From Bacteroidia bacterium (GTDB lineage: Bacteria > Bacteroidota > Bacteroidia > Chitinophagales > Chitinophagaceae), in assembly GCA_030429205.1 (NCBI GenBank), contig JAUICZ010000004.1:62001-126000 (forward strand): a stretch of 64,000 bases of DNA, written 5' to 3'. A model generated the notes under the pieces. The model did not search any database and had not been told where the DNA came from. It saw nothing but the letters and a program-made list of their open reading frames with translations. Positions 36,450-44,480 of this stretch are shown here, in pieces. How positions within the stretch are numbered: position 1 is the stretch's first letter; each line of letters opens with the position of its first letter. The position numbers and the translations under genes were made by a program.

Positions 36450-36698
36450 TCATCTTGCGGTACTGATAGCTGAGTTTTGTAACCAGGAAGCCCCCATCAA
36501 GGTAAGTTTAACGGAAGTCATCATTTTACGGTTAAAAATGATCAGTCTCATATTTTTTAGTTTAACTAAATAGGGCCCCAATGTGGTGATGTTTGTTTGT
36601 AACTCTTGCTCTAAAATACCAACAACAACAAACGGTCGTGGTTCCATATGCCTGGCACTTATTTCTCTTATTTTATCAAAAACCAATTGAATGTCCAT
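36450..36698 (-). CDS. Small unknown protein, possibly winged-helix-like (82 aa)
   Basis: 82 residues from the ATG at 36698 (MDIQLVFDKIREISARHMEP). A longer frame from 36725 adds nine hydrophobic residues and is less likely. The order of helices and the basic stretch KLKNMRLIIFNRKMM suggest a small DNA-binding fold, but no family is recognised. It is three bases upstream of the RRM gene. Confidence 0.55.
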   Translation of the reverse strand: MDIQLVFDKIREISARHMEPRPFVVVGILEQELQTNITTLGPYLVKLKNMRLIIFNRKMMTSVKLTLMGASWLQNSAISTAR

Positions 36699-36754
36699 TT
36701 TTATATTATTTATGATTATTAACAATACACTGCAATAGGTTCGGTAAATACATA

Positions 36755-37039
36755 TTATACTACATATTTAAAGAACAGATACATTAATATAACGCCGATA
36801 CCAGCAGTGTAAAAAAGCATATTCACCTTGTTGCTGATCTTTAAATAGCGCTTTGCAGCACCATTATCATATTTATGAAGCGCGTATTTATTTACAGTAC
36901 GAAAAGAGTAAAAGAAAATTGCCGGCCCCATCCGTTCTATTTTCAATAACCTTAATACAGTAAACTTAAAGAGTATAAAAACAACAGCCATTATTACTAT
37001 TAAAAGTGAGGCATAGTCTGTATAAGACCCATGAGGCAT
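36755..37039 (-). CDS. Small membrane protein (94 aa)
   Basis: 94 residues with two hydrophobic helices (SLLIVIMAVVFILFKFTVL and LFYTAGIGVILMYLFFKYVV) and a basic, hydrophilic middle (NKYALHKYDNGAAKRYLKIS). No family is recognised. It sits 31 bases after the CsbD-like gene in the small-gene cluster. Confidence 0.6.
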   Translation of the reverse strand: MPHGSYTDYASLLIVIMAVVFILFKFTVLRLLKIERMGPAIFFYSFRTVNKYALHKYDNGAAKRYLKISNKVNMLFYTAGIGVILMYLFFKYVV

Positions 37040-37070
37040 AATTCGTTAAATTAAATCGTAATTAGAATAT

Positions 37071-37283
37071 TCAATATGTATGCTTAATAATGCGAATCAC
37101 CTCATCTGCTGTTTTATTAAGCCTTGCAGCGACTCTTGCTACTAGCTGTTTTTCATCACCGGGGTTAAACTTCAGATCATCATCATTTAAAGCAGGGTAT
37201 CTTATTTTTAGTCGACTGGAACGATTGACCCAATTAGTAGTGATCTTAAATTCTGATTCAGCTTTTTCTTGTCCGTTACTCAT
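37071..37283 (-). CDS. CsbD-like stress protein
   Basis: 70 residues from the ATG at 37283. The ITTNWVNRSSRLKIRYPALN and DDDLKFNPGDEKQLVARV pattern corresponds to the CsbD family (NWxxxKGKLKxxYxxLTDDDL, then a helix pair), with the usual GK residues replaced. CsbD-type proteins are induced in general stress in other bacteria; the molecular role is unknown. Two TGTTACAT repeats lie upstream, next to the AraC-type regulator gene. Confidence 0.7.
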   Translation of the reverse strand: MSNGQEKAESEFKITTNWVNRSSRLKIRYPALNDDDLKFNPGDEKQLVARVAARLNKTADEVIRIIKHTY

Positions 37284-37317
37284 AATCCAAATTCTACGTG
37301 AAGAAAATTCCACATAA

Positions 37318-37374
37318 CAAAGGTTAATAAAAACAAAGGGCTGATTGTTACATTATTCCGATATAATGTTACAT
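37318..37374 (-). promoter_or_regulatory. Candidate operator and promoter of the CsbD-like gene
   Basis: Two TGTTACAT direct repeats (37346-37353 and 37367-37374) start 21 bases apart, two helical turns, as is common for AraC-type binding sites. Minus-strand AACCTTTG (37318-37325) matches the TAnnTTTG box at seven of eight positions, with no TTG at the right distance. This fits an activator-dependent promoter, with the AraC-type gene just upstream as the natural candidate. Confidence 0.45.
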
Positions 37375-37377
37375 AAA

Positions 37378-37938
37378 TCACAGGTTTTCGAGTTCCATTC
37401 GCTTTTTAACGCCTATGTTCTTGAAAAATGAAGGTGTTAGCCCTGTAACTTTTTTAAACTGAGCTGATAAATGTGCAACACTGCTATAGTTCAATTTATA
37501 GGATATCTCTGTAAGGGTAAGCTCGTTGTACATCAACATCTCTTTTACACGCTCTATTTTATTAATGATGATAAATTGCTGTATAGTGATACCCTTTACT
37601 TCTGAAAATATATTTGCCAGATATGTGTAATCATACCCCAGGATATTACTAATATATTTTGAGTGGTTTACCTTTGGAAGATCATCTGTATGGTGAACCA
37701 TTTCTATTATTACATTTCTTATTTTTTCAATAAGGATCGTCTTCTTATCGTCTAATAATTCTAAACCTGACAGTAACAAACGATCGTTCAACTGTTTTTT
37801 GTCATTACTGTCCAGTTCTTTTATTAACTCTACAACTCCCAGGTCAATGGTTTTATACTTCATGTTCAATCGCTCAAGCTCTGCCTTGACCAACAATTTA
37901 CATCGCAGACTTACCATATATTTTATGTAAATAATCAT
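37378..37938 (-). CDS. AraC-type transcription regulator with HMA-like N-terminus
   Basis: 186 residues. The N-terminal 60 (IKYMVSLRCKLLVKAELERL) have the beta-alpha-beta outline of a heavy-metal-associated domain, but only one Cys of the CxxC pair remains (SLRC). The C-terminal 100 hold the AraC-type double helix-turn-helix (YLANIFSEVKGITIQQFI, LTEISYKLNYSSVAHLSAQF, FKKVTGLTPSFF). Such regulators are often beside stress genes in Bacteroidota. It probably controls the small-gene cluster downstream. An ATG at residue 8 is an alternative start. Confidence 0.85.
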   Translation of the reverse strand: MIIYIKYMVSLRCKLLVKAELERLNMKYKTIDLGVVELIKELDSNDKKQLNDRLLLSGLELLDDKKTILIEKIRNVIIEMVHHTDDLPKVNHSKYISNILGYDYTYLANIFSEVKGITIQQFIIINKIERVKEMLMYNELTLTEISYKLNYSSVAHLSAQFKKVTGLTPSFFKNIGVKKRMELENL

Positions 37939-38263
37939 GCAGAAGTATCAATTTGCAATGAATAAATGCTGGTTGTATTAGATTATTGAAACCTATTTAA
38001 TCAAGTTACGTTTAATTAACCGGACAATACATTAATTCTAATACTACCTTATAGTTTGATCGTATTAAGAAAAGCGCAAGGAAGAACTAATATATATATT
38101 GAACAGAATAATAGTGTAGACTATTATTCGTCATACTTAGTCAAGTTATTGAGGAAATGTATCTGTGGGGTTTGCAACTCGTGCAACAATATTACTACAT
38201 TTTTTTAGACACTCATTTCTCGGAACCATGCCAAATTCAGGATGACACAATAAAAAGAGTACC
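37939..38263. other. Intergenic region between the AraC-type and symporter genes
   Basis: 325 bases without a supported gene. An AT-rich perfect inverted repeat AATAATAGT-GTAG-ACTATTATT lies at 38107-38128, and a shorter TTGCA/TGCAA pair near 38170. Neither has a T tract that would make it a terminator. No RNA gene is recognised. Confidence 0.5.
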
Positions 38264-39826
38264 CTACTTCGTCTTAGGCATTTTGCCTGTGCGTAAGCGG
38301 GTAACGTAGTCTTTAACATCGCGCCTTATCTCTCCGCTCAGCATATACAGGCCTATCAGGTTCGGTATCGCCATGGCAAACACCATCATATCAGACAGGT
38401 TTACGATCATCTCTACCTCGCTGGTAGTACCGCCCAGGAATACTGCTAAACAGAACAACAAATGATAGATACTTAAAGTACGCTTACCCTTACCAAACAA
38501 ATACTCCCATGTACGCTCACCATAGTAGCTCCATGTGATCATGGTAGAGAAAGCAAATAACAACACACATACCGAAAGTATATAAGGAAACCAGTCTATC
38601 ACCGTCTCAAAAGACCGGGATGTGATCATAGAGCCCTGCCATGTACCGGCATCGCTTACATTTTCATACACACCCGTTGTGGTGATCACCAAACCGGTGA
38701 TCATACAAATAACAATCGTATCAATAAATGGCTCTAACAATGCAACAACACCCGCCCTTACAGGTTCACTTGTTTTTGCAGGTGCATGCGCAATAGGTGC
38801 AGAACCGATACCTGCCTCGTTTGAGAACGTAGCCCTTCTGAAACCCATAATAATAGCACCAATCATACCACCATATGCAGCATCCATAGAAAATGCCTGC
38901 CCGAATATAGAAGAGAACGCCTGCGGTATTTTATCGTAGTTCACAAACAGTACTACTAAACTTGCCGACAGGTATATGATCGCCATGAACGGTACAATAG
39001 CTTCTGCCGTAGTTGCTACTCTTTTAATACCACCTAAAAGCACAATACCTACAGCTATAGCTAATACCAATGCAATAGCCCAATCGAACTCTGACACGCC
39101 GGAGAAAGCATGAGTAACCATTTTTACAGACTGGCTGGCCTGAAACATATTACCGCTACCAAAAGCAGCACCTACACAACATACGGCAAACAATGTGGCT
39201 AATACCTTGCCCAGTTTTTTATACCCTTTATTAGCTAGCCCATGTTCTAAGTATCTAAACGCACCACCCGAAACCACTTTTGTAGTGGTATTGATGAACC
39301 TGTATTTATGCCCCATAGTTACCTCTGCAAATTTTAAGGACATACCAAAAAAGCCTGCAAACATCATCCAGAAAATAGCACCTGGTCCGCCCACAGCAAC
39401 AGCGATAGCCACGCCTGCAATATTACCCAAACCTACAGTACCTGATACCGCAGCTACCAATGCCTGAAAGTGCGTTACTTCTCCCGGGTCGTCATCTTTG
39501 GAATACTTACCTCTTACTACACTAATAGCATGCCTGAATAACCTGAAATTCGGGAAGCCTAAGATTATGGAGAAAAACATACCTCCGGTAATCAACCATA
39601 ACACAATGAAGGGGAAACCCGAACCACCCAACTCAAAAAATAGCGTGGCATCTAAAAATTCTACTAACTTTTCTGCCCCTTTGTTAAAGAGTTTTACAAT
39701 AGCCAAGCTACTCCCTTCTTCTCCTGCAGCATCTGCTGCAAAAGCATTTAGCGGAAAGAGTGCAAATACAGATAGTATTAGTAAAAAAAGAGAGCTTGTA
39801 ATGTTTTTCAGGTTAAGCTGTTTCAT
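38264..39826 (-). CDS. Sodium:alanine symporter family protein (AGCS)
   Basis: 520 residues: an unusual N-terminal signal-like helix (LFLLILSVFALFPLNAFAAD), then about 11 helices with the AGCS landmarks FQALVAAVSGTVGLGNIAGV, GAIFWMMFAGFFGMSLKFAE, GGIKRVA and FRRATFSNEAGIGSAPIAHA. The family couples Na+ entry to uptake of alanine or glycine. It is transcribed away from the CDP-alcohol gene. Confidence 0.93.
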   Translation of the reverse strand: MKQLNLKNITSSLFLLILSVFALFPLNAFAADAAGEEGSSLAIVKLFNKGAEKLVEFLDATLFFELGGSGFPFIVLWLITGGMFFSIILGFPNFRLFRHAISVVRGKYSKDDDPGEVTHFQALVAAVSGTVGLGNIAGVAIAVAVGGPGAIFWMMFAGFFGMSLKFAEVTMGHKYRFINTTTKVVSGGAFRYLEHGLANKGYKKLGKVLATLFAVCCVGAAFGSGNMFQASQSVKMVTHAFSGVSEFDWAIALVLAIAVGIVLLGGIKRVATTAEAIVPFMAIIYLSASLVVLFVNYDKIPQAFSSIFGQAFSMDAAYGGMIGAIIMGFRRATFSNEAGIGSAPIAHAPAKTSEPVRAGVVALLEPFIDTIVICMITGLVITTTGVYENVSDAGTWQGSMITSRSFETVIDWFPYILSVCVLLFAFSTMITWSYYGERTWEYLFGKGKRTLSIYHLLFCLAVFLGGTTSEVEMIVNLSDMMVFAMAIPNLIGLYMLSGEIRRDVKDYVTRLRTGKMPKTK

Positions 39827-39932
39827 TTATTTTTTAGTTTTTTGCTTTAACGAGCTATATTTTGCTTCGCTGCACAAATGCTAACATACGAAACAGACAG
39901 CAGTTTTCTAAAGATTGTTAGATTTATAAGAC

Positions 39933-40535
39933 TTGAAAAAACTACCCTACATATTACTATACAGCAGAATAGTGGCCGGGCTGCTATTTCTGGCACTGGC
40001 ATATCTGCAACCGGCAAATTACCGTGTGTGGCTGGTGAGCTTATTGGTATACGCTGTTCTCTCTGATTTTTTCGACGGCTATACCGCCAGAGCACTTAAG
40101 GTATCTACAGAAAAGATGCGCCGTGCAGACAGCACAATAGACCAGTTTTTTTGGCTGTGCGTAATAGGCGGTACTGTACTTACTTCTTTTGAGTTTTACG
40201 AAGACTATTGGCTGCAAATAACCTTGATACTAATCGCAGAAGCCTTGTGTTACATCATCAGTTACATCAGGTTTAAAAAAGAAGTGGCCACACATGCTAT
40301 TGCCTCAAAATTTTGGGTAGTGACACTGTTTACCTGCTTTATAGATGTGATATGGAACGGCAACTCGACATGGGTATTTCAACTATGCTTTTGGGTGGGT
40401 ATGGTTACCCGTTTGGAGATAGTAGCCATACTATTGATCTTAAAACAATGGACCAACGATGTACCCTCTGTAATACATGCCGTACAGTTACGAAAGGGCA
40501 AAGTCATTAAGCGGAATAAGATATTTAATGGATAA
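39933..40535 (+). CDS. CDP-alcohol phosphatidyltransferase family protein
   Basis: 200 residues and about six helices. A TTG at 39933 is taken as start because an in-frame stop lies two codons upstream and MKKLPYILLYSRIVAG makes a normal N-terminus. The motif reads SDFFDGYTAR, then 8 residues, MRRADSTIDQ. The four Asp and the first Gly of the family motif DxxDGxxARx8GxxxDxxxD are present, but the second Gly is replaced by Met. It may still make a phospholipid head group, but the lipid cannot be named. Confidence 0.78.
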   Translation: MKKLPYILLYSRIVAGLLFLALAYLQPANYRVWLVSLLVYAVLSDFFDGYTARALKVSTEKMRRADSTIDQFFWLCVIGGTVLTSFEFYEDYWLQITLILIAEALCYIISYIRFKKEVATHAIASKFWVVTLFTCFIDVIWNGNSTWVFQLCFWVGMVTRLEIVAILLILKQWTNDVPSVIHAVQLRKGKVIKRNKIFNG

Positions 40536-40570
40536 CTTAGTAGTACAACTATTTAGTAAAAGCACTACAT

Positions 40571-41365
40571 ATGAAGATTCAAGGAAAAGTATTTGTAGTA
40601 ACAGGTGGCGGCAGCGGTATGGGTCGCGAGTTAACCATTCAGCTAGTACAAAAAGGAGCCAAGGTAGCTATTGCTGATATACACGATGCACAAATGCAGG
40701 AAACAGCAGAGCTGGCAGGAAAAGAAAATGTCTCAACCCACATACTAAATGTAGCAGACCGTACTGCCGTAGCCCAACTACCAGAAGCAGTCATTGCCCA
40801 TCATGGAAGTGTAGATGGCATTATCAACAACGCAGGTATTATACAACCCTTTGTTGATGTAAGCGATCTGGATTACGATACCATAGAGCGTGTGATGAAT
40901 GTAAACTTTTACGGTGTGGTATATATGACTAAAACCTTCCTACCATATTTACTCAAACGCCCCGAAGCATATATAGCCAACGTATCCAGCATGGGCGGTT
41001 TCATCCCATTCCCGGGACAAACAATATACAGTGCATCAAAGGCAGCAGTTAAAATATTTACCGAAGGGTTGTACTCTGAACTAATGAATACAAATGTAGG
41101 AGTAACGGTGATACACCCTGGTGCTGTGAATACTAATATCACCAGCAACTCGGGCGTGCAGATGGACACCAGTGATGCAGACAGTTCCTCTTATAAAATG
41201 CTACCTGCCAATAAAGCTGCCGCTATAATGGTAGAGGCTATAGAAAAGAACCAATACCGTGTAATGGTAGGCAGCGATGCCCGTATGCTGGACATATTTT
41301 ACCGCCTTAGCCCGAAAAGGGCAGTGAATATGATAGTTAAAAAAATGAGCGGAATAAAGAGGTAA
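40571..41365 (+). CDS. SDR family oxidoreductase
   Basis: 264 residues. TGGGSGMGRE cofactor loop near residue 12, NNAGIIQP near 89, catalytic Ser in VSSMGG and YSASKAA with Tyr and Lys. The Asp after the second strand (IADIHDA) suggests NAD rather than NADP. The substrate is unknown. It follows the CDP-alcohol gene by 35 bases. Its last 240 bases have a diverged, frameshifted second copy at 42950-43188. Confidence 0.9.
   Translation: MKIQGKVFVVTGGGSGMGRELTIQLVQKGAKVAIADIHDAQMQETAELAGKENVSTHILNVADRTAVAQLPEAVIAHHGSVDGIINNAGIIQPFVDVSDLDYDTIERVMNVNFYGVVYMTKTFLPYLLKRPEAYIANVSSMGGFIPFPGQTIYSASKAAVKIFTEGLYSELMNTNVGVTVIHPGAVNTNITSNSGVQMDTSDADSSSYKMLPANKAAAIMVEAIEKNQYRVMVGSDARMLDIFYRLSPKRAVNMIVKKMSGIKR
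41126..41365 (+). repeat. SDR 3'-end repeat, intact copy
   Basis: The part of the SDR gene that recurs at 42950-43188. Similarity continues past the stop into AATACAAAAAGC, the beginning of the terminator seen intact at 43219, and then breaks off inside that terminator's left arm. Confidence 0.87.
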
Positions 41366-42949
41366 AAAACGTGAATACAAAAAGCACTCTGGTAAATTAT
41401 GGAGAATAAAAAAATAAAACTCATTGATGGTATATCAATTGGTATTGGCGGCATGGTTGGAGGCGGCATATTCGCTGTATTAGGGCTTGCTGTATCCTTA
41501 GCTAAGGGAGGAACACCTATTTCATTTTTAATTGCCGGTTTGATCGCCCTGATAACTTCATATAGCTATGTAAAGCTATCCCTTTCATACCCTGACAGAG
41601 GCGGAACAGTAAAATTCATGAATCAGGGGTTTGGTATTGGCACACTAAGCGGAGGTATAAATAATTTACTATGGATAAGCTATATCATAATGTTAGCTCT
41701 TTACGCTTCTGCTTTCGGCTCTTATGCTCCTAACTTATATCAACTACCGGTAAGCCAATCTTTTAATTATCATATCTATGCAAGTGCCATAGTCTTTGTA
41801 GCTGCCTTTATTAATTACTATAGTATAAAAACAGTAGGCACAATTGAATCTTATGCTGTTATTATCAAGCTTATCATCTTAATATCATTTGTAATAGTTG
41901 GTATTTATGGGTTGTTTGGAAATGACAATCTAAATCAACTATCTATAACCAACTGGAATTCTCCGATACAGTTACTAACAGGAGGCATGGTTATTTTTGT
42001 AGCATATGAGGGCTTCGAATTAATAGCAAATGCAGCCCCGGATATGGAGAACCCGAATAAGAACATCCCCAAGGCGTATTTCTATTCAGTAATATTTGTT
42101 ATCCTGCTTTATGTAATTATAGCAATCATTACGGTTGGGTCTTTACCTTTTAGCGCTATTGCATCCGCTCAAGATTATGTATTAGCTGAAGCGGCTAAAC
42201 CTATATTCGGACAAACTGGTTTTATCATTATTACTATTGCTGCATTGATCTCAACTTTCTCAGCAATTAATGCATCCTTATATGGAGGCAGTCGCGTTAA
42301 TTTTGAAATAGCTGAAGATAATGAACTACCACATGAGCTTACCAGCAAGCTATGGAATCAACCTTTAGGACTGGCTATAACCACTATTGCAACTCTAGTA
42401 GTTGCAAACACACTTAATTTGGAAAGCATATCAACAGCAGGTAGCGTAGGGTTCTTATTAATATTTGCGTTGGTTAACCTAAGCGGGTATAAATTGGCCA
42501 ATCAAACAGGCAGCAAAAAATCAATTCCAATAGCCGGTTTTATTCTATGTCTTATTGCCTTATTGGCACTAATTACACAACAATACTTCGCCAACAGGAA
42601 AAGCGTCTTTATTTCACTGGGGATAGTTGTGGTATGCTTTGTCTTTGAATACTTATATAAGAAGAGGCAAAACAGTACTCATCAACAATAGTTACACTCT
42701 TTAAACCCGAAGCAAAAAACAGAATGCAGGACACTTAAACAGACATATATTTAGCTTCAAATGTTTGACCATTGTTATGCTACAGAATTAATTTAATTAT
42801 GGCATCATATATACAACTTGCACTAAGAAAGGACAAGCTAAACAAGAAAGGAACATTGCCACTTTATTTTAGGATAATCAAAAACCGAAAAAGTACAACT
42901 ATTGCTACTGGCATACGAATAGAAGAGCGGTTCTGGGATGACCAAAGAG
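41366..42949. mobile_element. Possible integrated segment: permease plus integrase stub
   Basis: Everything between the two SDR tails. It carries an APC permease gene and the first 50 codons of a tyrosine recombinase, which stops exactly where the second SDR tail begins. A tRNA-Arg 3' end faces it at 43257. This is the layout of a decayed integrative element that lost its middle. No terminal repeats of its own were seen. Confidence 0.45.
41399..42691 (+). CDS. APC family amino-acid permease
   Basis: 430 residues and about 12 helices with a complete APC helix 1 (GISIGIGGMVGGGIFAVLGLA), helix 6 (VIFVAYEGFELIANAAPDME), and a Lys-rich C-terminus. It likely imports an amino acid. The coding sequence looks more AT-rich than the SDR gene next to it (judged by eye, not computed). 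It lies between the SDR gene and the integrase stub, inside the suspected inserted segment. Confidence 0.9.
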   Translation: MENKKIKLIDGISIGIGGMVGGGIFAVLGLAVSLAKGGTPISFLIAGLIALITSYSYVKLSLSYPDRGGTVKFMNQGFGIGTLSGGINNLLWISYIIMLALYASAFGSYAPNLYQLPVSQSFNYHIYASAIVFVAAFINYYSIKTVGTIESYAVIIKLIILISFVIVGIYGLFGNDNLNQLSITNWNSPIQLLTGGMVIFVAYEGFELIANAAPDMENPNKNIPKAYFYSVIFVILLYVIIAIITVGSLPFSAIASAQDYVLAEAAKPIFGQTGFIIITIAALISTFSAINASLYGGSRVNFEIAEDNELPHELTSKLWNQPLGLAITTIATLVVANTLNLESISTAGSVGFLLIFALVNLSGYKLANQTGSKKSIPIAGFILCLIALLALITQQYFANRKSVFISLGIVVVCFVFEYLYKKRQNSTHQQ

Positions 42950-42954
42950 GTTAA
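42799..42954 (+). pseudogene. Truncated tyrosine recombinase (arm-binding N-terminus)
   Basis: 51 residues (MASYIQLALRKDKLNKKGTL, ending FWDDQRG). This is the arm-DNA-binding N-terminus common to Bacteroidota phage-type integrases (YFRIIKNRKSTTIATGIRI segment). The core and catalytic domains are absent. The stop codon is made by the junction with the SDR tail at 42950, so the gene was cut by a deletion or recombination event. Confidence 0.8.
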
Positions 42955-43188
42955 TACCAATATCACCAGCAACTCAGGCGTGCAAATGGACACCAGTGAT
43001 GCGAACAGTTACTCTTATAAAACGCTACCTGCCGATAAAACTGCCGCTATAACGATAGAGGCTATAGAAAAGAACCAAAACGTGTAATGGTAGGCAGCGA
43101 TGCACGTATACTGGACATATTTTATCGCCTTAGCCCAAAACGTGCCGTAAACATGATCATCAAGAAAATGAGCGGGATGAAGAGGTAG
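42950..43188 (+). pseudogene. SDR 3'-end fragment, frameshifted
   Basis: 239 bases aligned over their whole length with 41126-41365, with one missing base (near 43080) that breaks the frame. The first half has several amino-acid changes. The last 60 bases differ mainly at third codon positions or conservatively (for example AGG/CGT, GCA/GCC, AAT/AAC, AAA/AAG), so the copy diverged as a working gene before it decayed. It keeps the terminator and tRNA next to it. Confidence 0.87.
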
Positions 43189-43218
43189 AGTAACGGTATC
43201 AATTCTTATATAAAATAC

Positions 43219-43249
43219 AAAAAGCCCACTGCAATGCAGTGGGCTTTTT
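43219..43249. terminator. Strong bidirectional terminator before tRNA-Arg
   Basis: A 14-bp perfect stem AAAAAGCCCACTGC/GCAGTGGGCTTTTT with an AAT loop and T runs on both strands. It ends tRNA-Arg transcription on the minus strand and was probably the original terminator of the SDR gene on the plus strand. Confidence 0.88.
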
Positions 43250-43256
43250 CTTTAAG

Positions 43257-43330
43257 TGACCCCGTCAGGATTCAAACCTGAAACCTTTTGATCCGTAGTC
43301 AAATGCTCTATTCAGTTGAGCTACGGGGCC
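43257..43330 (-). tRNA. tRNA-Arg (anticodon ACG)
   Basis: 74 bases on the minus strand. Acceptor GGCCCCG pairs with CGGGGTC (one G-T pair), D arm GTAGCTCAACTGAATAGAGC, anticodon stem TTTGA/TCAAA with loop CTACGGA and anticodon ACG, and T arm TCAGG-TTTGAAT-CCTGA. CCA is not encoded. ACG is normally edited to ICG and reads CGU, CGC and CGA. Confidence 0.95.
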
Positions 43331-43350
43331 ATCCCTGTAAATTGGGATTG

Positions 43351-43385
43351 CAAAGATAGCCTCTTTGACTGATTTTGCAAAGATA
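43351..43385 (-). promoter_or_regulatory. Promoter of tRNA-Arg
   Basis: Minus strand TATCTTTG (43351-43358) with TTG (43378-43380) exactly 19 bases upstream. The TTG belongs to a second TATCTTTG (43378-43385), so a tandem start is possible. Confidence 0.8.
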
Positions 43386-43404
43386 TTTTACAGATTCTCC
43401 AATA

Positions 43405-43433
43405 AAAAAGCCACGCTTTATGCGTGGCTTTTT
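43405..43433 (-). terminator. Terminator after pdhB
   Basis: A 12-bp perfect stem AAAAAGCCACGC/GCGTGGCTTTTT with a five-base loop, followed by T on the minus strand, 20 bases past the pdhB stop. Confidence 0.88.
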
Positions 43434-43453
43434 ATATATCGTTATAACTCGTT

Positions 43454-44437
43454 CTATTTCACGGCATACATTACTTCCTTCACACGCTTAACAGTGCGCT
43501 CTACATCTGGCAATGCAGCAGCAACCAGGTTCGGTGCATAGTGCATATTTGTATCTGCCGATGTGATACGTGTTACCGGAGCATCTAAGAAATCGAAAGC
43601 ATCCTTTTGTACGCGGTATGCAATTTCTGAAGACACACTACCAAACGGCCATTGTTCTTCAACAATCACCAACCTGTTGGTCTTTTTAACTGATTCTATT
43701 ATAGTATTCCAATCCAACGGACGAATTGTGCGTAGATCTATCACCTCTGCATCTATACCCTCTTTCGCCAACTCTTCTGCCGCACCTAATGCCACCTTCA
43801 TCATTTTATTGAAAGAAACGATGGTCACATCGCTACCCTGGCGTTTGATGTCCGCTTTACCAATTGGTATTAAGTATTCTTCTTCAGGTACTTCACCCTG
43901 GTCACCATACATTACCTCGCTCTCCATAAATACTACAGGGTTCTCATCGCGAATAGCCGATTTCAATAACCCTTTTGCATCGTACGGATTAGATATAGAG
44001 ATCACCTTCAAGCCCGGAATGTTTGCATACCAGTTTTCAAAAGCTTGAGAGTGTTGTGCTGCCAACTGACCGGCAGACCCGTTCGGCCCTCTAAATACCA
44101 TCGGGCAACTAAATTGCCCCCCACTCATAGAAAGCATTTTTGCTGCATGGTTCAATATCTGGTCTAATGCTAATACTGCAAAGTTCCAGGTCATGAACTC
44201 TACTATTGGTCTGGTACCATTAGTAGCAGCACCAACAGCAATAGAAGCAAAACCCAACTCCGCAATAGGCGTATCAATAATACGCTTAGGACCAAACTCG
44301 TCCAGCATACCCTGGCTTACCTTGTATGCACCGTTATATTGTGCTACTTCTTCACCCATCAAAAAGACAGAATCATCCCTTCTCATCTCCTCTTGCATGG
44401 CCTCTCTTAATGCCTGTCTGAAAGCTATCGTACGCAT
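43454..44437 (-). CDS. pdhB: Pyruvate dehydrogenase E1 component, beta subunit
   Basis: 327 residues, the beta chain of the alpha2beta2 E1 that decarboxylates pyruvate with thiamine diphosphate and feeds acetyl-CoA to the TCA cycle. ALREAMQEEMRRDDSVFLMG begins the Pyr domain, GEEVAQYNGAY follows, FRGPNGSAGQLAAQHSQ is the family-specific stretch, and the C-terminal transketolase-type domain ends near PDVERTVKRVKEVMY. The alpha subunit, E2 and E3 are not in the window. Minus strand TATCTTTG at 44466-44473 is an exact -7 box upstream. Confidence 0.94.
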   Translation of the reverse strand: MRTIAFRQALREAMQEEMRRDDSVFLMGEEVAQYNGAYKVSQGMLDEFGPKRIIDTPIAELGFASIAVGAATNGTRPIVEFMTWNFAVLALDQILNHAAKMLSMSGGQFSCPMVFRGPNGSAGQLAAQHSQAFENWYANIPGLKVISISNPYDAKGLLKSAIRDENPVVFMESEVMYGDQGEVPEEEYLIPIGKADIKRQGSDVTIVSFNKMMKVALGAAEELAKEGIDAEVIDLRTIRPLDWNTIIESVKKTNRLVIVEEQWPFGSVSSEIAYRVQKDAFDFLDAPVTRITSADTNMHYAPNLVAAALPDVERTVKRVKEVMYAVK

Positions 44438-44465
44438 ACTATTTCAGTTGATTTTTATTGGTTCA

Positions 44466-44473
44466 CAAAGATA
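44466..44473 (-). promoter_or_regulatory. Candidate promoter -7 box of pdhB
   Basis: TATCTTTG on the minus strand, 28 bases before the ATG. No TTG at 19-21 bases upstream was found, so only half of the consensus is met. Confidence 0.45.
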
Positions 44474-44480
44474 GTTGATA

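Noticed and set aside
38107..38128. AT-rich hairpin in the 37939-38263 gap as a terminator
   Set aside because: A perfect stem, but weak (mostly A-T) and without a T tract; it is far from both flanking stops.
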